From: Komagataeibacter oboediens
Lineage (GTDB): Bacteria > Pseudomonadota > Alphaproteobacteria > Acetobacterales > Acetobacteraceae
Length of the DNA stretch: 59,803 nucleotides
Direction: 5' to 3'
Assembly (NCBI RefSeq): GCF_003207815.1
Contig: NZ_NKTX01000016.1
Coordinates: forward strand, 1-59,803
Shown here: positions 34,837-45,000 of the stretch, one piece after another
Position numbering within the stretch: the stretch's first letter is position 1
Layout of the letters: each line of letters opens with the position of its first letter
Notes under the pieces: model-generated
Seen by the model: the letters and a program-made list of their open reading frames with translations, nothing else
Told to the model about the DNA's origin: nothing
The model's database searches: none
Program-made: the position numbers and the translations under genes

Positions 34837-35610
34837 TTATTTCGTGGTGTAACCGCCATTGACCAGAATGGTCTGGCCGGTCATCCACCACCCTTCGGAA
34901 ACGATAAAGCGGACATGGGGGGCGATGTCCTCGATTTCAGTCAGGCCGGTCCGGCTGAATGGCGACAGGGCTGCAGCCGATTTGTGATAGGCCACGGCTT
35001 CAGGCGCTTCCTGCCCATAGAAGAAAGGCGTGTCCATCGGTCCCGGCCCGATGGCGTTGACCGATATGCCACGCGCGCCATATTCCTTGGACGCGGCACG
35101 TGTGAAGTGTTCCACCGCCGCCTTGGACCCGGCATAGGTTGAATAGAACGGCGTATAGGCCCCAAGCAGCGATGTGACGATCGTCAGCAGCTTGCCATGG
35201 TCATTGAGGTGGATGCCCGCTTCCTTGATAAAGAAATACGCAACACGCGTATTGATCGCGAACATGGAATCGAATTCGGCTTCGCTGGTATCGGCAATCG
35301 GCTTTTTCAGTACCTTGCCCACCGTGTTGATCGCGATATCGGGACGGCCGATGGCCTTTACCGTGTCGGCAAACAGCCCGGCCACGGCGCCATCGCGCGT
35401 CAGGTCGGCCTGGAACGCGACGGCATTCACGCCTGCGGCCTTCAGGTCGGCAAGGGTTTTTTCTGCCTCGGGCCGTGTGGCCTCGCTGTTGTAATGGATG
35501 GCAATGGCCTTCGCGCCATGTGCCGCAAGGTCACGGGCGATCAGACCGCCGAGGTTCTTTGCACCGCCCGCGATCAGGACGGTTTTACCCTTGATGCTAT
35601 GATCAGCCAT
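34837..35610 (-). CDS. Short-chain dehydrogenase/reductase (SDR)
   Basis: A 257-residue NAD(P)-dependent oxidoreductase. The cofactor motif is GGAKNLGGLIARDLAAHGA (residues ~13-31, a variant of TGxxxGxG). The DLTRDG motif and the NTVGK segment are present, with the active-site Ser in TSLL and Tyr/Lys in YSTYAGSKAAVEHF. The proline-glycine loop is GPGPMDTPFF. ATG 35608-35610 has a GGAGG site six bases away. The substrate is unknown. A LysR regulator is divergent, with a perfect operator-like dyad between them, which suggests inducible expression. Confidence 0.88.
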   Translation of the reverse strand: MADHSIKGKTVLIAGGAKNLGGLIARDLAAHGAKAIAIHYNSEATRPEAEKTLADLKAAGVNAVAFQADLTRDGAVAGLFADTVKAIGRPDIAINTVGKVLKKPIADTSEAEFDSMFAINTRVAYFFIKEAGIHLNDHGKLLTIVTSLLGAYTPFYSTYAGSKAAVEHFTRAASKEYGARGISVNAIGPGPMDTPFFYGQEAPEAVAYHKSAAALSPFSRTGLTEIEDIAPHVRFIVSEGWWMTGQTILVNGGYTTK

Positions 35611-35696
35611 ATCCAACCTCCATTCATGGTGCGCGGACGGGTGCCGCGCTGTTCATGGTGACAGGTTATCAGTTGGGATTGAGGCATAAAGTTCCC

Positions 35697-35721
35697 TTTT
35701 CTGACAACACATGTCAGAAAA
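35697..35721. promoter_or_regulatory. Perfect dyad between the SDR and LysR genes
   Basis: TTTTCTGACA-ACACA-TGTCAGAAAA has 10-bp perfect arms and a 5-base spacer. It lies in the 146-bp divergent gap, a typical LysR-type target, and is the best candidate binding site for the adjacent regulator. Confidence 0.6.
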
Positions 35722-35756
35722 GACGAACAAACAGCAACCTGACGGTGACAGCCGTG

Positions 35757-36653
35757 GACCGTATCGATCTTTTCCGCATTTTTGCCCGCGTGGTGGAAAC
35801 CGGCAGCTTCACGCGCGCGGCGGCGACGCTCAACATGCCACGCTCCACGGTATCCACCGCCATACAGGAACTTGAATCCCGGCTGGGCACGCGGCTTCTG
35901 GCACGAACCACACGCTCCGTCGCGCCGATGCCTGATGGCGTGGCGTTTTATGAACACTGCGTGCGCCTGGTGGTGGATGTGGCGGAAGCCGAGGCCCTGT
36001 TCCGTCATGATCGCAGCAATCCGCGCGGTCTGCTGCGTGTGGACATGCCCGGACGGATCGGGCGGCTGCTGGTTGCCCCGGCACTGCCCGCGTTTATGGA
36101 CCGTTACCCCGAAATCCGGATCGAACTGGGCGTGACCGACCGCGCCATCAACCTGATCGAGGACGGGATCGACTGCGTGCTGCGTGTCGGTCCCCTGACC
36201 GATTCCGGCCTGATCGCGCGCCGGATGGGGGAACTGGACATCATCAGCGTGGCCAGTCCCGCGTACCTTGCCCGTCACGGCACGCCCCACAGCCCTGCTG
36301 ACCTGCGGACGCACGAAGCGGTGCATTATACCTCTCCCTCCACCGGGCGGGTGGAGGAATGGGAATGGATGGAGGCTGAGCGGACCCGGAGCATGGACCT
36401 GCCCGGCCGGGTCAGCGTCAACAGCGCAGAGGCCCTGGTGGCCTGCTGCCTTGCGGGGCTGGGGCTGATTCAGGTTCCGGCCTATGACGTGCGTCACCAT
36501 ATAGCGGCCGGTGAACTGGTGGAGGTCATGCCTCGGTACCGTCCGGAACCCATGCCCATGACGCTGCTCTATCCCCACCGCAAGCACCTGTCGCGTCGCC
36601 TGCAGGTCTTTGCCGACTGGCTGGATAACGTGATGACACAGGCCATCGGGTAG
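35757..36653 (+). CDS. LysR-family transcriptional regulator, divergent from SDR
   Basis: A 298-residue LysR regulator with the N-terminal winged helix DRIDLFRIFARVVETGSFTRAAATLNMPRSTVSTAIQELESRLGTRLLARTTRSV and a CrgA-like effector domain from about residue 90 (GLLRVDMPGRIGRLLVAPALPAFMDRYPEIRIELGVTDRAINLIEDGIDCVLRVG). No ATG fits the family N-terminus; GTG 35757 or GTG 35745 is the start. It probably controls the divergent SDR gene. Its stop lies 7 bases from the convergent antiporter stop, so no separate terminator is seen. Confidence 0.87.
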   Translation, partial: DRIDLFRIFARVVETGSFTRAAATLNMPRSTVSTAIQELESRLGTRLLARTTRSVAPMPDGVAFYEHCVRLVVDVAEAEALFRHDRSNPRGLLRVDMPGRIGRLLVAPALPAFMDRYPEIRIELGVTDRAINLIEDGIDCVLRVGPLTDSGLIARRMGELDIISVASPAYLARHGTPHSPADLRTHEAVHYTSPSTGRVEEWEWMEAERTRSMDLPGRVSVNSAEALVACCLAGLGLIQVPAYDVRHHIAAGELVEVMPRYRPEPMPMTLLYPHRKHLSRRLQVFADWLDNVMTQAIG

Positions 36654-36660
36654 GCCAGGG

Positions 36661-38250
36661 TCAGATCAGCCCGCCTTCCGCCGTCATCTGCTGCAGGTCC
36701 AGTTCATGCTCCAGCTGGTGCAGGACGGCGTCATGGATTTCCCCGCTGCGGTGCAGGCGCAGCAGTTCCGCGCGACCCGCGTCTATGGTTGCCAGAAGCG
36801 CCTTGTAATGCGCGTCCTTGCGCCCCTGCAGCGCCTGCTGCTCGTGGCTGAAACGTTCCGCCAGTTCCGCGCGATAGGCGTACTGTTCCAGCAGGCGGGA
36901 ATGGACGATCTGCCCATCCGGGGCATAGGCCAGCTGCCGCATGGCGTGTTCCTGCGAGCGGGCGATCAGCGCGCGGGCCTGCGATACGGACAGGTGATGG
37001 CGCTGACCGCGTGGGTGCGCGGGTTCGCCCCCCGTCATGCGGATGACCCAGCCAATGGTCGTGCCCTGCCCCAGAACGGTGACCAGAATGACCACGAAAG
37101 TCGCGATCTGCATGATGTCGCGGTTGGGCATTTCCGGTGGCAGGGCCAGCACGATCGCCAGACTGACAACACCGCGCATGCCGCACCATCCCATAATGGC
37201 GACAAAGCTGGAAAACCCCCGCCAGCCCGGCCGTCTGCCACGCGGCAGGAATGCGACACGCCCCCCTTCGGTCAGCAGCATCCAGACAAAACGCGACACC
37301 AACACCACCATCACGATGCCAGCCACCGGCAGGACCACGTCCTGCGCCACCCATGCCGTGCCCATATGCCGCAGTACGATGGCATGCAGCGAAATGCCGA
37401 TCAGCACGAACACAAGGGATTCCAGCACGAACACCAGCACTTCCCACACCGCAGCCCAGCGCAGGCGTTCATCGGCGCTGAAAACGTCATGCTGCCGCCA
37501 ACCCAGCACCAGCCCCGCCACAACGGTGGTAATGACCCCTGAAACGCCAACCTGTTCCCCCCCGATATAGGCCACCCACGGCAGCAGCAGCGTCATGGTG
37601 ATGCTGAGGATCCGGTCCCGTACCCGCGTCAGCAGCCGTATCCACACCCATGCCAGCACGCCCCCCAGCACCAGACCGCCCAGCGCCAGGAAAAAAAACG
37701 TGACCATGGCATGGACGGGCCGGAAACTGCCGGTCAGCACCGCAAGGGTGGCAAAGCGGTAGATGACAAGGCTGGCGGCGTCATCCAGCAGGCTTTCTCC
37801 TTCCAGCAGGGTCGTCATCCGTTCCGGCAGGGGCACATGCTTGAGCACCGCCTTCGCCGCCACGGCATCGGGCGGGGCCACGATCGCCCCCAGCGCGGCG
37901 CAGGCCGCCCACGGCATGGACGGGATCAGCCACCGTGTCGCGGCCGCCACCGCCAGCGTGGTGAACGCGACCCCGCCCACCGCCAGCTGCAATATCCCCA
38001 GCAGGTGCGTCCGGAATGCATGCCAGACGGAAAAATATGCCCCCGCCAGCAGAAGCGGCGGCAGGAACACGATCAGCACCAGGTCGGGATCAATCCCGAT
38101 CACCGGCACGCCGGGCACCAGCGCAATGGCGATGCCCCCCAGCACCAGCGCCGCTGCCGGCGGCAGGCGCAGCTTGCGCGCCACCAGTTCCAATCCCACG
38201 ATCAGGACAATCAGCAGCAGGATGAATTCAAACCGCCCTACGTTGGACAT
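36661..38250 (-). CDS. Na+/H+ antiporter, CPA1/NhaP family
   Basis: An inner-membrane antiporter of 529 residues. About 12 hydrophobic helices fill residues 5-410. The family ion-site region is visible as AIVAPPDAVAAKAVLKHVPLP and LLEGESLLDDAASLVIYRFA, plus the GMRGVVSLAIVLALP helix near residue 345. A C-terminal cytoplasmic tail of about 110 residues is Gln/Arg/Leu-rich. It would expel Na+ or K+ in exchange for protons, important for pH and ion control in acid. ATG 38248-38250 fits the family start; the open frame continues to 38358. Confidence 0.88.
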   Translation of the reverse strand: MSNVGRFEFILLLIVLIVGLELVARKLRLPPAAALVLGGIAIALVPGVPVIGIDPDLVLIVFLPPLLLAGAYFSVWHAFRTHLLGILQLAVGGVAFTTLAVAAATRWLIPSMPWAACAALGAIVAPPDAVAAKAVLKHVPLPERMTTLLEGESLLDDAASLVIYRFATLAVLTGSFRPVHAMVTFFFLALGGLVLGGVLAWVWIRLLTRVRDRILSITMTLLLPWVAYIGGEQVGVSGVITTVVAGLVLGWRQHDVFSADERLRWAAVWEVLVFVLESLVFVLIGISLHAIVLRHMGTAWVAQDVVLPVAGIVMVVLVSRFVWMLLTEGGRVAFLPRGRRPGWRGFSSFVAIMGWCGMRGVVSLAIVLALPPEMPNRDIMQIATFVVILVTVLGQGTTIGWVIRMTGGEPAHPRGQRHHLSVSQARALIARSQEHAMRQLAYAPDGQIVHSRLLEQYAYRAELAERFSHEQQALQGRKDAHYKALLATIDAGRAELLRLHRSGEIHDAVLHQLEHELDLQQMTAEGGLI

Positions 38251-38735
38251 GCGCGCCCTACCTGTCAGATTGCCGGGCCTGTCCATCATGACCCCAGGCA
38301 ATAACGCGCCACGGCAGGGACAGTGCCACGCGCGGACAGGCTGACGGGACGTATTCACATAATAAAATACAGCCCGAACGGTTTTCGCGCCGCGCGACGG
38401 ACGGCCATGCGCGTGCGCTGCAGCCCCGCATGATATGCGCCCGCCCCATACGCCACAACAAAACGGCGGGTTTCATGTCTTGGTATTCAGTATTGCCTGA
38501 AACAGTTCCCATGACGTTCCTGTTCAGGAAAACAGTTTTTCTGACTTTTTATGTCATATATCCAGACGGATATTTTTCAGTTCAAATAAAACGCCAGTAA
38601 AATATATGCAACGCAGGCCCGATGGGCACGTTCTGGCCAAGCCTGCGGCAATCAGGTCACACGCACTGACCGCAATATTCCGCAGGCCTGATCCACCACC
38701 ACCCCTTTATCCCCGGACACAGAGGAGAACAGAGG
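38251..38735. other. 485-bp intergenic region
   Basis: The first 250 bases are GC-rich and show nothing I can name. About 38500-38610 is AT-rich and includes ATATCC-AGAC-GGATATTTTT (38555-38575), a short terminator-like hairpin. The AT-rich part probably holds the promoter for the small gene at 38736 and the glucan synthase. Confidence 0.45.
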
Positions 38736-38942
38736 ATGGGTGCATCCCACAAACCCGCGCCGCCGGGACAGACCACACCGTCCGACAGGACACAACCGAC
38801 AGCCATGCCCGCAACACCGGACCATACCCCGAAAACAGGTGGGGACACAGCCCCCCATCCACCTGACGGGACGCCACCGACGATACTGCGCGGGTCCGTA
38901 CCCCACGCCCCGCAGCCAAGGAAAAGCCTTTTCCGGAAATAA
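38736..38942 (+). CDS. Small Pro/Thr-rich hydrophilic protein, unknown
   Basis: A 68-residue frame starting at ATG 38736 with a strong AGAGGAG/AGAGG ribosome-site context. The composition is Pro, Thr, His and Gly rich with no hydrophobic segment, ending in a basic tail (PQPRKSLFRK). It lies 61 bases upstream of the cyclic glucan synthase and could be its translational leader or a separate cytoplasmic protein. I recognise no family. Its reality rests on the ribosome site and position. Confidence 0.5.
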   Translation: MGASHKPAPPGQTTPSDRTQPTAMPATPDHTPKTGGDTAPHPPDGTPPTILRGSVPHAPQPRKSLFRK

Positions 38943-39003
38943 ACGCCTGCACGGGCAGCAGCCTGTCCACAGGCCGGCACGTGCCTGCAACTGGAGCTAG
39001 AAA

Positions 39004-42000
39004 ATGGACGGGACCACCACCACCCTCCCACAGCCCGAGCCTGCAGTCCGGTCAACACGACACCCATGGCTTGCGCGCCTGTTCGGTCGCGTGCCGCCGC
39101 CCACGTGGGAAGATGACTTCGCCCCGCTGAAAAGCGAGATTTTCGGCATGGAACGGCTGGAAGCCCACGCGCGCAGCCTTGCCGCGGCCCAGACCGTCGC
39201 CCCCGACGGACATGCCCGCACACACGGTCGCCCCCTGTCGCGGCGGCTGGCGGAAAACGGGGCGTTCCTGCGCGCAGCCGACGTGCGGATCGCGCAGGAT
39301 ATCCAGAACGGAAAACAGCTTACGCCTGCGGCCCAGTGGCTGGCGGACAATTACGCGCTGGTGGACATGCAGATACGTGAAACGGATCTCGACCTGCCCG
39401 CCAGTTATTACGCCCGCCTGCCCAAGCTGGCCAATGGCCCGTTTGCCGGGCTGCCGCGGGTATTTGGCGTGACATGGGCGCTTGTCGCCCATACCGACAG
39501 CAACCTGCAGCCTGAAATCCTGTACAACTACCTGCAGGCTTATCAGAGTGTCACGCCGCTTACGATCGGGGAACTGTGGGCGGTCCCGATCACGTTGCGG
39601 ATCGTGCTGATTGAAAACCTGCGCCGTGTCGTCGGCGCGATCATGGACAATAACGCCAGCAGGCGCGCCGCTGACCAGCTGGCCGACCAGCTGGCCGCCT
39701 ACCGCAAGGGCACACAGGCGGCCATGGCGGGTTTCCTGGCGGCGGTTGACCCCCGTATCCTCAATAACGCGTTCACCGCGCAGCTTGTCCACCGTTCGCG
39801 CGGGCTGGATCCGGAAAAGGACCCTGCCCTTGTCTGGCTGGAACAGCGTATGGCGGACCGGCACACCACCATTGACGACGCGGTGCACGACGATCTGCAT
39901 GAACAGGGGACGTTCAACGCCACCATACGCAACATCATCACCAGCCTGCGGCTGATCGCCGGTTTCGACTGGACCGAAGCGTTTGAACGGGTCAGCCTGA
40001 TTGACCGGCTTTTTGCCGACCATGACAGTTTTACACAGGCGGATTTTGCCAGCCGCGACCTGTACCGCAAGGCCATAGAGGATCTGGCCCGTGGCTGCCG
40101 CCACAGCGAAATGGATATAGCCAGGCAGGCCGTGGCCATGGCGCATGCAGCACGCGACAGGGGCACGGATGATCCCCGGCGTTGCGATCCGGGCTATTAT
40201 CTGCTCATGGCGGGACGATCGACGCTGGAGGCGGCCATCGGGTTCCGGCCCACACTGTCGCGCCGTCTGGTCCGGTCCTTCTGCGCCTACGGGATCACGG
40301 CCTACAGCATCGTGGTCACGCTGCTTACGCTGCTGTTCATCGCCATCCCGGTGTGGCTGGTCCATCGGGCCGGCATGGAGGTCGCATGGGCCCTGCCAAT
40401 ACTTGCCTTTATTCCGGTTTCAGAGGCGGCGGTCGCCTGCGTCAACCGCCTGGCGCTGGAGGCGGTACACGCCACCACCCTGCCGGGCCTGGAATTCCTG
40501 CACGGCATTCCTGCCCATCTGCGCACCATGCTGGTCGTGCCCGCGTTGCTGACAACGGAAAAGACCGTGGACGAACTGGTCGCACGGCTGGAGGTCCATT
40601 ACCTGAGCGTCCGTGACGACACGGTTCACTTCGCGCTCCTGACCGACTGGACCGACCATGACAGCGCCGACGCCCCCGATGACCAGCACCTGCTGGCACT
40701 GGCACGCGCGGGGATTGACAGGCTGAACCGGAAATATGGCGCAGGCGCGCAGGACATGCGTTTTTACCTGCTGCACCGCAGGCGGGTCTGGTGCGAAAGC
40801 GAACGGGTCTGGATGGGGTGGGAACGCAAGCGCGGCAAGCTGCATGAACTTAACCGCCTGCTGCGCGGGGCGACCGATACCACCTTCCTGCCCCCCGGAC
40901 ATGCCCTGCCTGCGGGCATACGCTATGTCATCACCCTCGATGCCGATACGCGCCTGCCGCTGGAAACCGTGTGCCGCCTGATTGGCAAGATGGCCCATCC
41001 CCTCAATGCGCCACGTTTCGATCCCGTATCCGGACGGGTGCATGAAGGCTACGCCATCCTGCAGCCACGGGTGACGCCATCGCTGCCCGTGGGCCACCAG
41101 AGCACGCTGTTTCAGCGCATTTTCGCCAGCGCCAGCGGCATCGACGCCTATTCCGCCGCCGTGTCCGACCTGTATCAGGACATGTTTGGCGAAGGATCCT
41201 ATGCAGGCAAGGGCATATACGACATCGACGCGTTCGAGGCCGCCCTCGCCCGGCGGGTGCCTGAATCCACCATGCTCAGCCATGACCTGTTCGAAGGGAT
41301 TTTCGCCCGGGCCGGACTGGTGACGGATATCGAGGTGGTCGAGGAATTCCCCACCGACTACCTTGTCGCGGCCCAGCGGCTGCACCGCTGGACACGTGGC
41401 GACTGGCAGCTGCTGCCATGGATCGTGTCCAGCCTGCCGCCGCTCAGCGTGCCGGCACGGGCGCGGCTGTCTGGCATCGCGCGGTGGAAAATGCTCGATA
41501 ACCTGCGCCGCACGATGTGCATGCCACTGGCGCTGGCAAGCCTTGTGGCGGGGTGGTTCCTGCCGTTCCATGCCGCCCTGATCTGGACGACCTTCATACT
41601 GGCGGCGCTGGCGCTGCCTGCTTTCCTACCGGTCCTGCCCGATATCGTGCCCCGGCGGGAATGGATCACGCTGCGCAGTTACCTCAACGTCATCGGCACG
41701 CAGAGCGCCGAGGCGGCGGTCATGACCTTTCTGACCATCACCTTCCTCGCCCATCAGTCCGTACTCATGACGGATGCGATAACGCGCACGCTGGTCCGCG
41801 TCCTGGTCACGCGCCGCCATCTGCTGCAATGGGTGCCTGCAGCCCAGATCGCGGGACTCATGCGTTCGGGCCTTGGGGGATATTACGGTCGGATGTTCAC
41901 GGCTCCGCTGCTGGGGTGGGGATGTGTCATGGCCACGGCCATATGGGCACCGTGGAACCTGTTCGCGTCCGTACCGGTTGCCACGCTGTGGTGCCTGTCG

Positions 42001-45000
42001 CCCGCCGTGGCGATGTGGGCCAGCCGCACGCCGGTCATTTCCGCGCGTTCACGGCCCTCGCGCACCGATACGCGTATCCTGCGCATGGTCGCGCGCCGCA
42101 CGTGGCGCTTTTTCGAAACCTTTACCACGCCTGCGGACCACATGCTGCCGCCGGACAATTTTCAGGAAGATCCCGCCCCCGTTCTGGCCCGGCGCACATC
42201 GCCCACCAATATCGGGCTGTACCTGCTGTGCTGCGCCAGTGCGCGGGATTTCGGCTGGATCGGTCTGGCCGATGCCGTGGCCCGGCTGGAGGCAACCTTC
42301 GCCACGCTGGAGACCATGCCGCGCTACCGTGGGCATTTCTACAACTGGTATGCCACCGATGACCTCCGCCCGCTTGACCCGGTGTATATTTCCAGTGTCG
42401 ACAGCGGCAACCTTGCCGGTCACCTCGTCACGCTGTCCAGCGCGTGCCAGCGATGGCGGGAAAACGGTCCTGAATTCGCCACATGGCGCGAGGGGGTGAC
42501 GGATGCGCTGAACATCGCGATTACCGACCTGACATTCCGTAATGGCACGCGCATCAGCCACACGCCTGCGGAACGCCAGCTGCTGCGCCTGCTGACAGGA
42601 CTGAAGAACGCCGTCCTGTCCGCAGACGCCAACCGTTCGGCAACACAGCTGTCGGCCCTGCGTCAACAGGCGGAAGCGGTCATGGACCACGTGGCGGCCC
42701 TGACGCCCCTGCCACCGGGCCATGATGAAGATACGGTGGACGAGCGTACGTTCTGGATATCAGCCCCCCTGCGCACGCTGGAAAGCCACCCGCGCGATCT
42801 GGATACGGACCTGTACGCCACGCTCGGCTCGCGGCTGGAAACCGTGGCGCAGACGGCGCGGCGCATGGCGCAGGACATGGATTTTGCCTTTCTGTGCAAC
42901 CCGTCACGCAAGCTGCTGTCCATCGGCTATCTGGTGGGCGAGGATACGCAGGACGCCAACTGCTACGACCTGCTGGCGTCCGAAGCGCGGCTGGCGGTGT
43001 TCTTCGCCATCGCCAAGGGCGACATGCCCGCCCATGACTGGTTCCGCCTTGGCCGGTCCATCACGCCCGTGGGCAGCGGGGCGGCACTGGTATCGTGGTC
43101 GGGGTCCATGTTCGAGTACCTCATGCCGTCACTGGTCATGCGCGCGCCCATGGGCAGCCTGCTGGAACAGACCAACAAGCTGATCGTGCAGCGCCAGATC
43201 GCCTATGGGCAGGATCGTGACATCCCATGGGGCATATCGGAATCCGCCTATAACGCGCGCGATCTTGACTACACCTATCAGTACTCCAATTTCGGCATTC
43301 CCGGACTGGGGCTGAAGCGCGGGCTGGGAATGGACACGGTGGTCGCCCCCTACGCCACCATGCTGGCCGCCATGATCGACCCGCAGAAAGCGGTGGCCAA
43401 CCTGCATACGCTGGAAAGAACCGGGGCGCTGGGCCGGTATGGCCTGTATGAAGCACTGGATTACACGCCCGACCGCGTGCCCGACAGCCAACGCGTCGCG
43501 ATCATCCGCGCCTACATGGCCCATCATCAGGGCATGTCCATCCTTGCGGTGGCCGATGCGATCATGAATGGCGTCATGCGCGCACGGTTTCATGATGACC
43601 CGGTCATTGCCTCGGCCGAGCTGCTGCTGCAGGAACGTGCCCCCCGCACCGGCGCCGTCGCCCGTCCCCTGCCGTCCGAGGACGATACCCATACCCCCGT
43701 TCATGCCATAGCAACACCCGCAGGGCGTTACGTGGACCGTGCCGACATGGGGGGACCGGTCACGCACCTGCTGTCCAACGGGCGGTACACGGTCATGCTG
43801 ACGGCGGCGGGATCGGGCTACAGCCGGTGGCAGGGACAGGCGATCACGCGCTGGCGCGAGGATACGACGCGCGATGAATATGGTCAGTACCTTTATATCC
43901 GTAACCGCAGGACAGGCCGCCTGTGGTCCGCCGGGATACAGCCGACCGACAGCCCGCCCGATGAATACGCCGTGGTCTTTCATGAAGACCGTGCCGAATT
44001 CGCGCGTCGCGACGGAACCGTCACCACTACGCTGGATGTGCTGGTTTCGGCGGAAAATGATGCGGAAGTACGTCAGGTCTCGGTCTTTAACGCAGGCAGC
44101 GAGACGCTGGACCTGGACATCACGTCATATACCGAACTGGCGCTGCTGGCGCAGAACGCCGACCTGGCGCACCCGGCCTTTACGAAGCTGTTCGTACAGA
44201 CGGAGCATATCCCCCAGTCACGCGCCCTGATCGCAACACGGCGCCGGCGCACCGGTGACGAGCCGGAGATATGGGTGGCCCATCTGGCGCTGTGCGATGC
44301 CCCGATCGAGATTGAAACGGATCGTGCCCGCTTCATCGGTCGCAGGCATGACGCACGCCAGCCCGCCGCCATGGCCACCCGCGCCCCCCTGTCGGGCACG
44401 ACGGGGACGGTGCTGGACGCTGTCTTTTCCATCCGGGCACGGGTGTCCGTCCGTCCTGGCGCGGTGGCGCGCGTCGCCTTCTGGACCATGGTTGCCCCCA
44501 GCCGCGCGGCCCTGCTGGACCTGATCGATACCCATCAGGACCATGCCGCGTTCGAACGCGCGCGCACGCTGGCATGGACACAGGCGCAGGTGCAGTTGCG
44601 CCATCTGGACATGTCCCCATCGCAGGCGGACCTGTTCCAGCGGCTGGCGGGGCATATCGTGTTCGCCACCCGCGCCCTGCGCGCCAGCCCGGTGGACATC
44701 GCGCATGGGGCGGGTGCGCAGCCCCTGCTGTGGGAACAGGGCATTTCGGGCGACCTGCCGATTGTCGTGCTGCGCGTACGCGAAAATTCCGCCACGGATA
44801 TCGTCCGCATCCTGCTGCTGGCGCAGGAATATTTCCGGCTCAAGCAACTGGCGGTGGATCTTGTCATCCTGAACGAACACCCGTCGTCCTATCTGCAGGA
44901 CCTGCAGGTATCGCTTGACCAGCTTGTCCGCGCCAGCCCCCGCGCGGCAGGGGCCACAGGGTCCGTGCGCGTGTTGCGCGCCGACCTGATTACGCCCGCC

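Noticed and set aside
38258-38512. 84-codon minus-strand frame before the antiporter
   Set aside because: It overlaps the antiporter start; no ribosome site or protein-like features.
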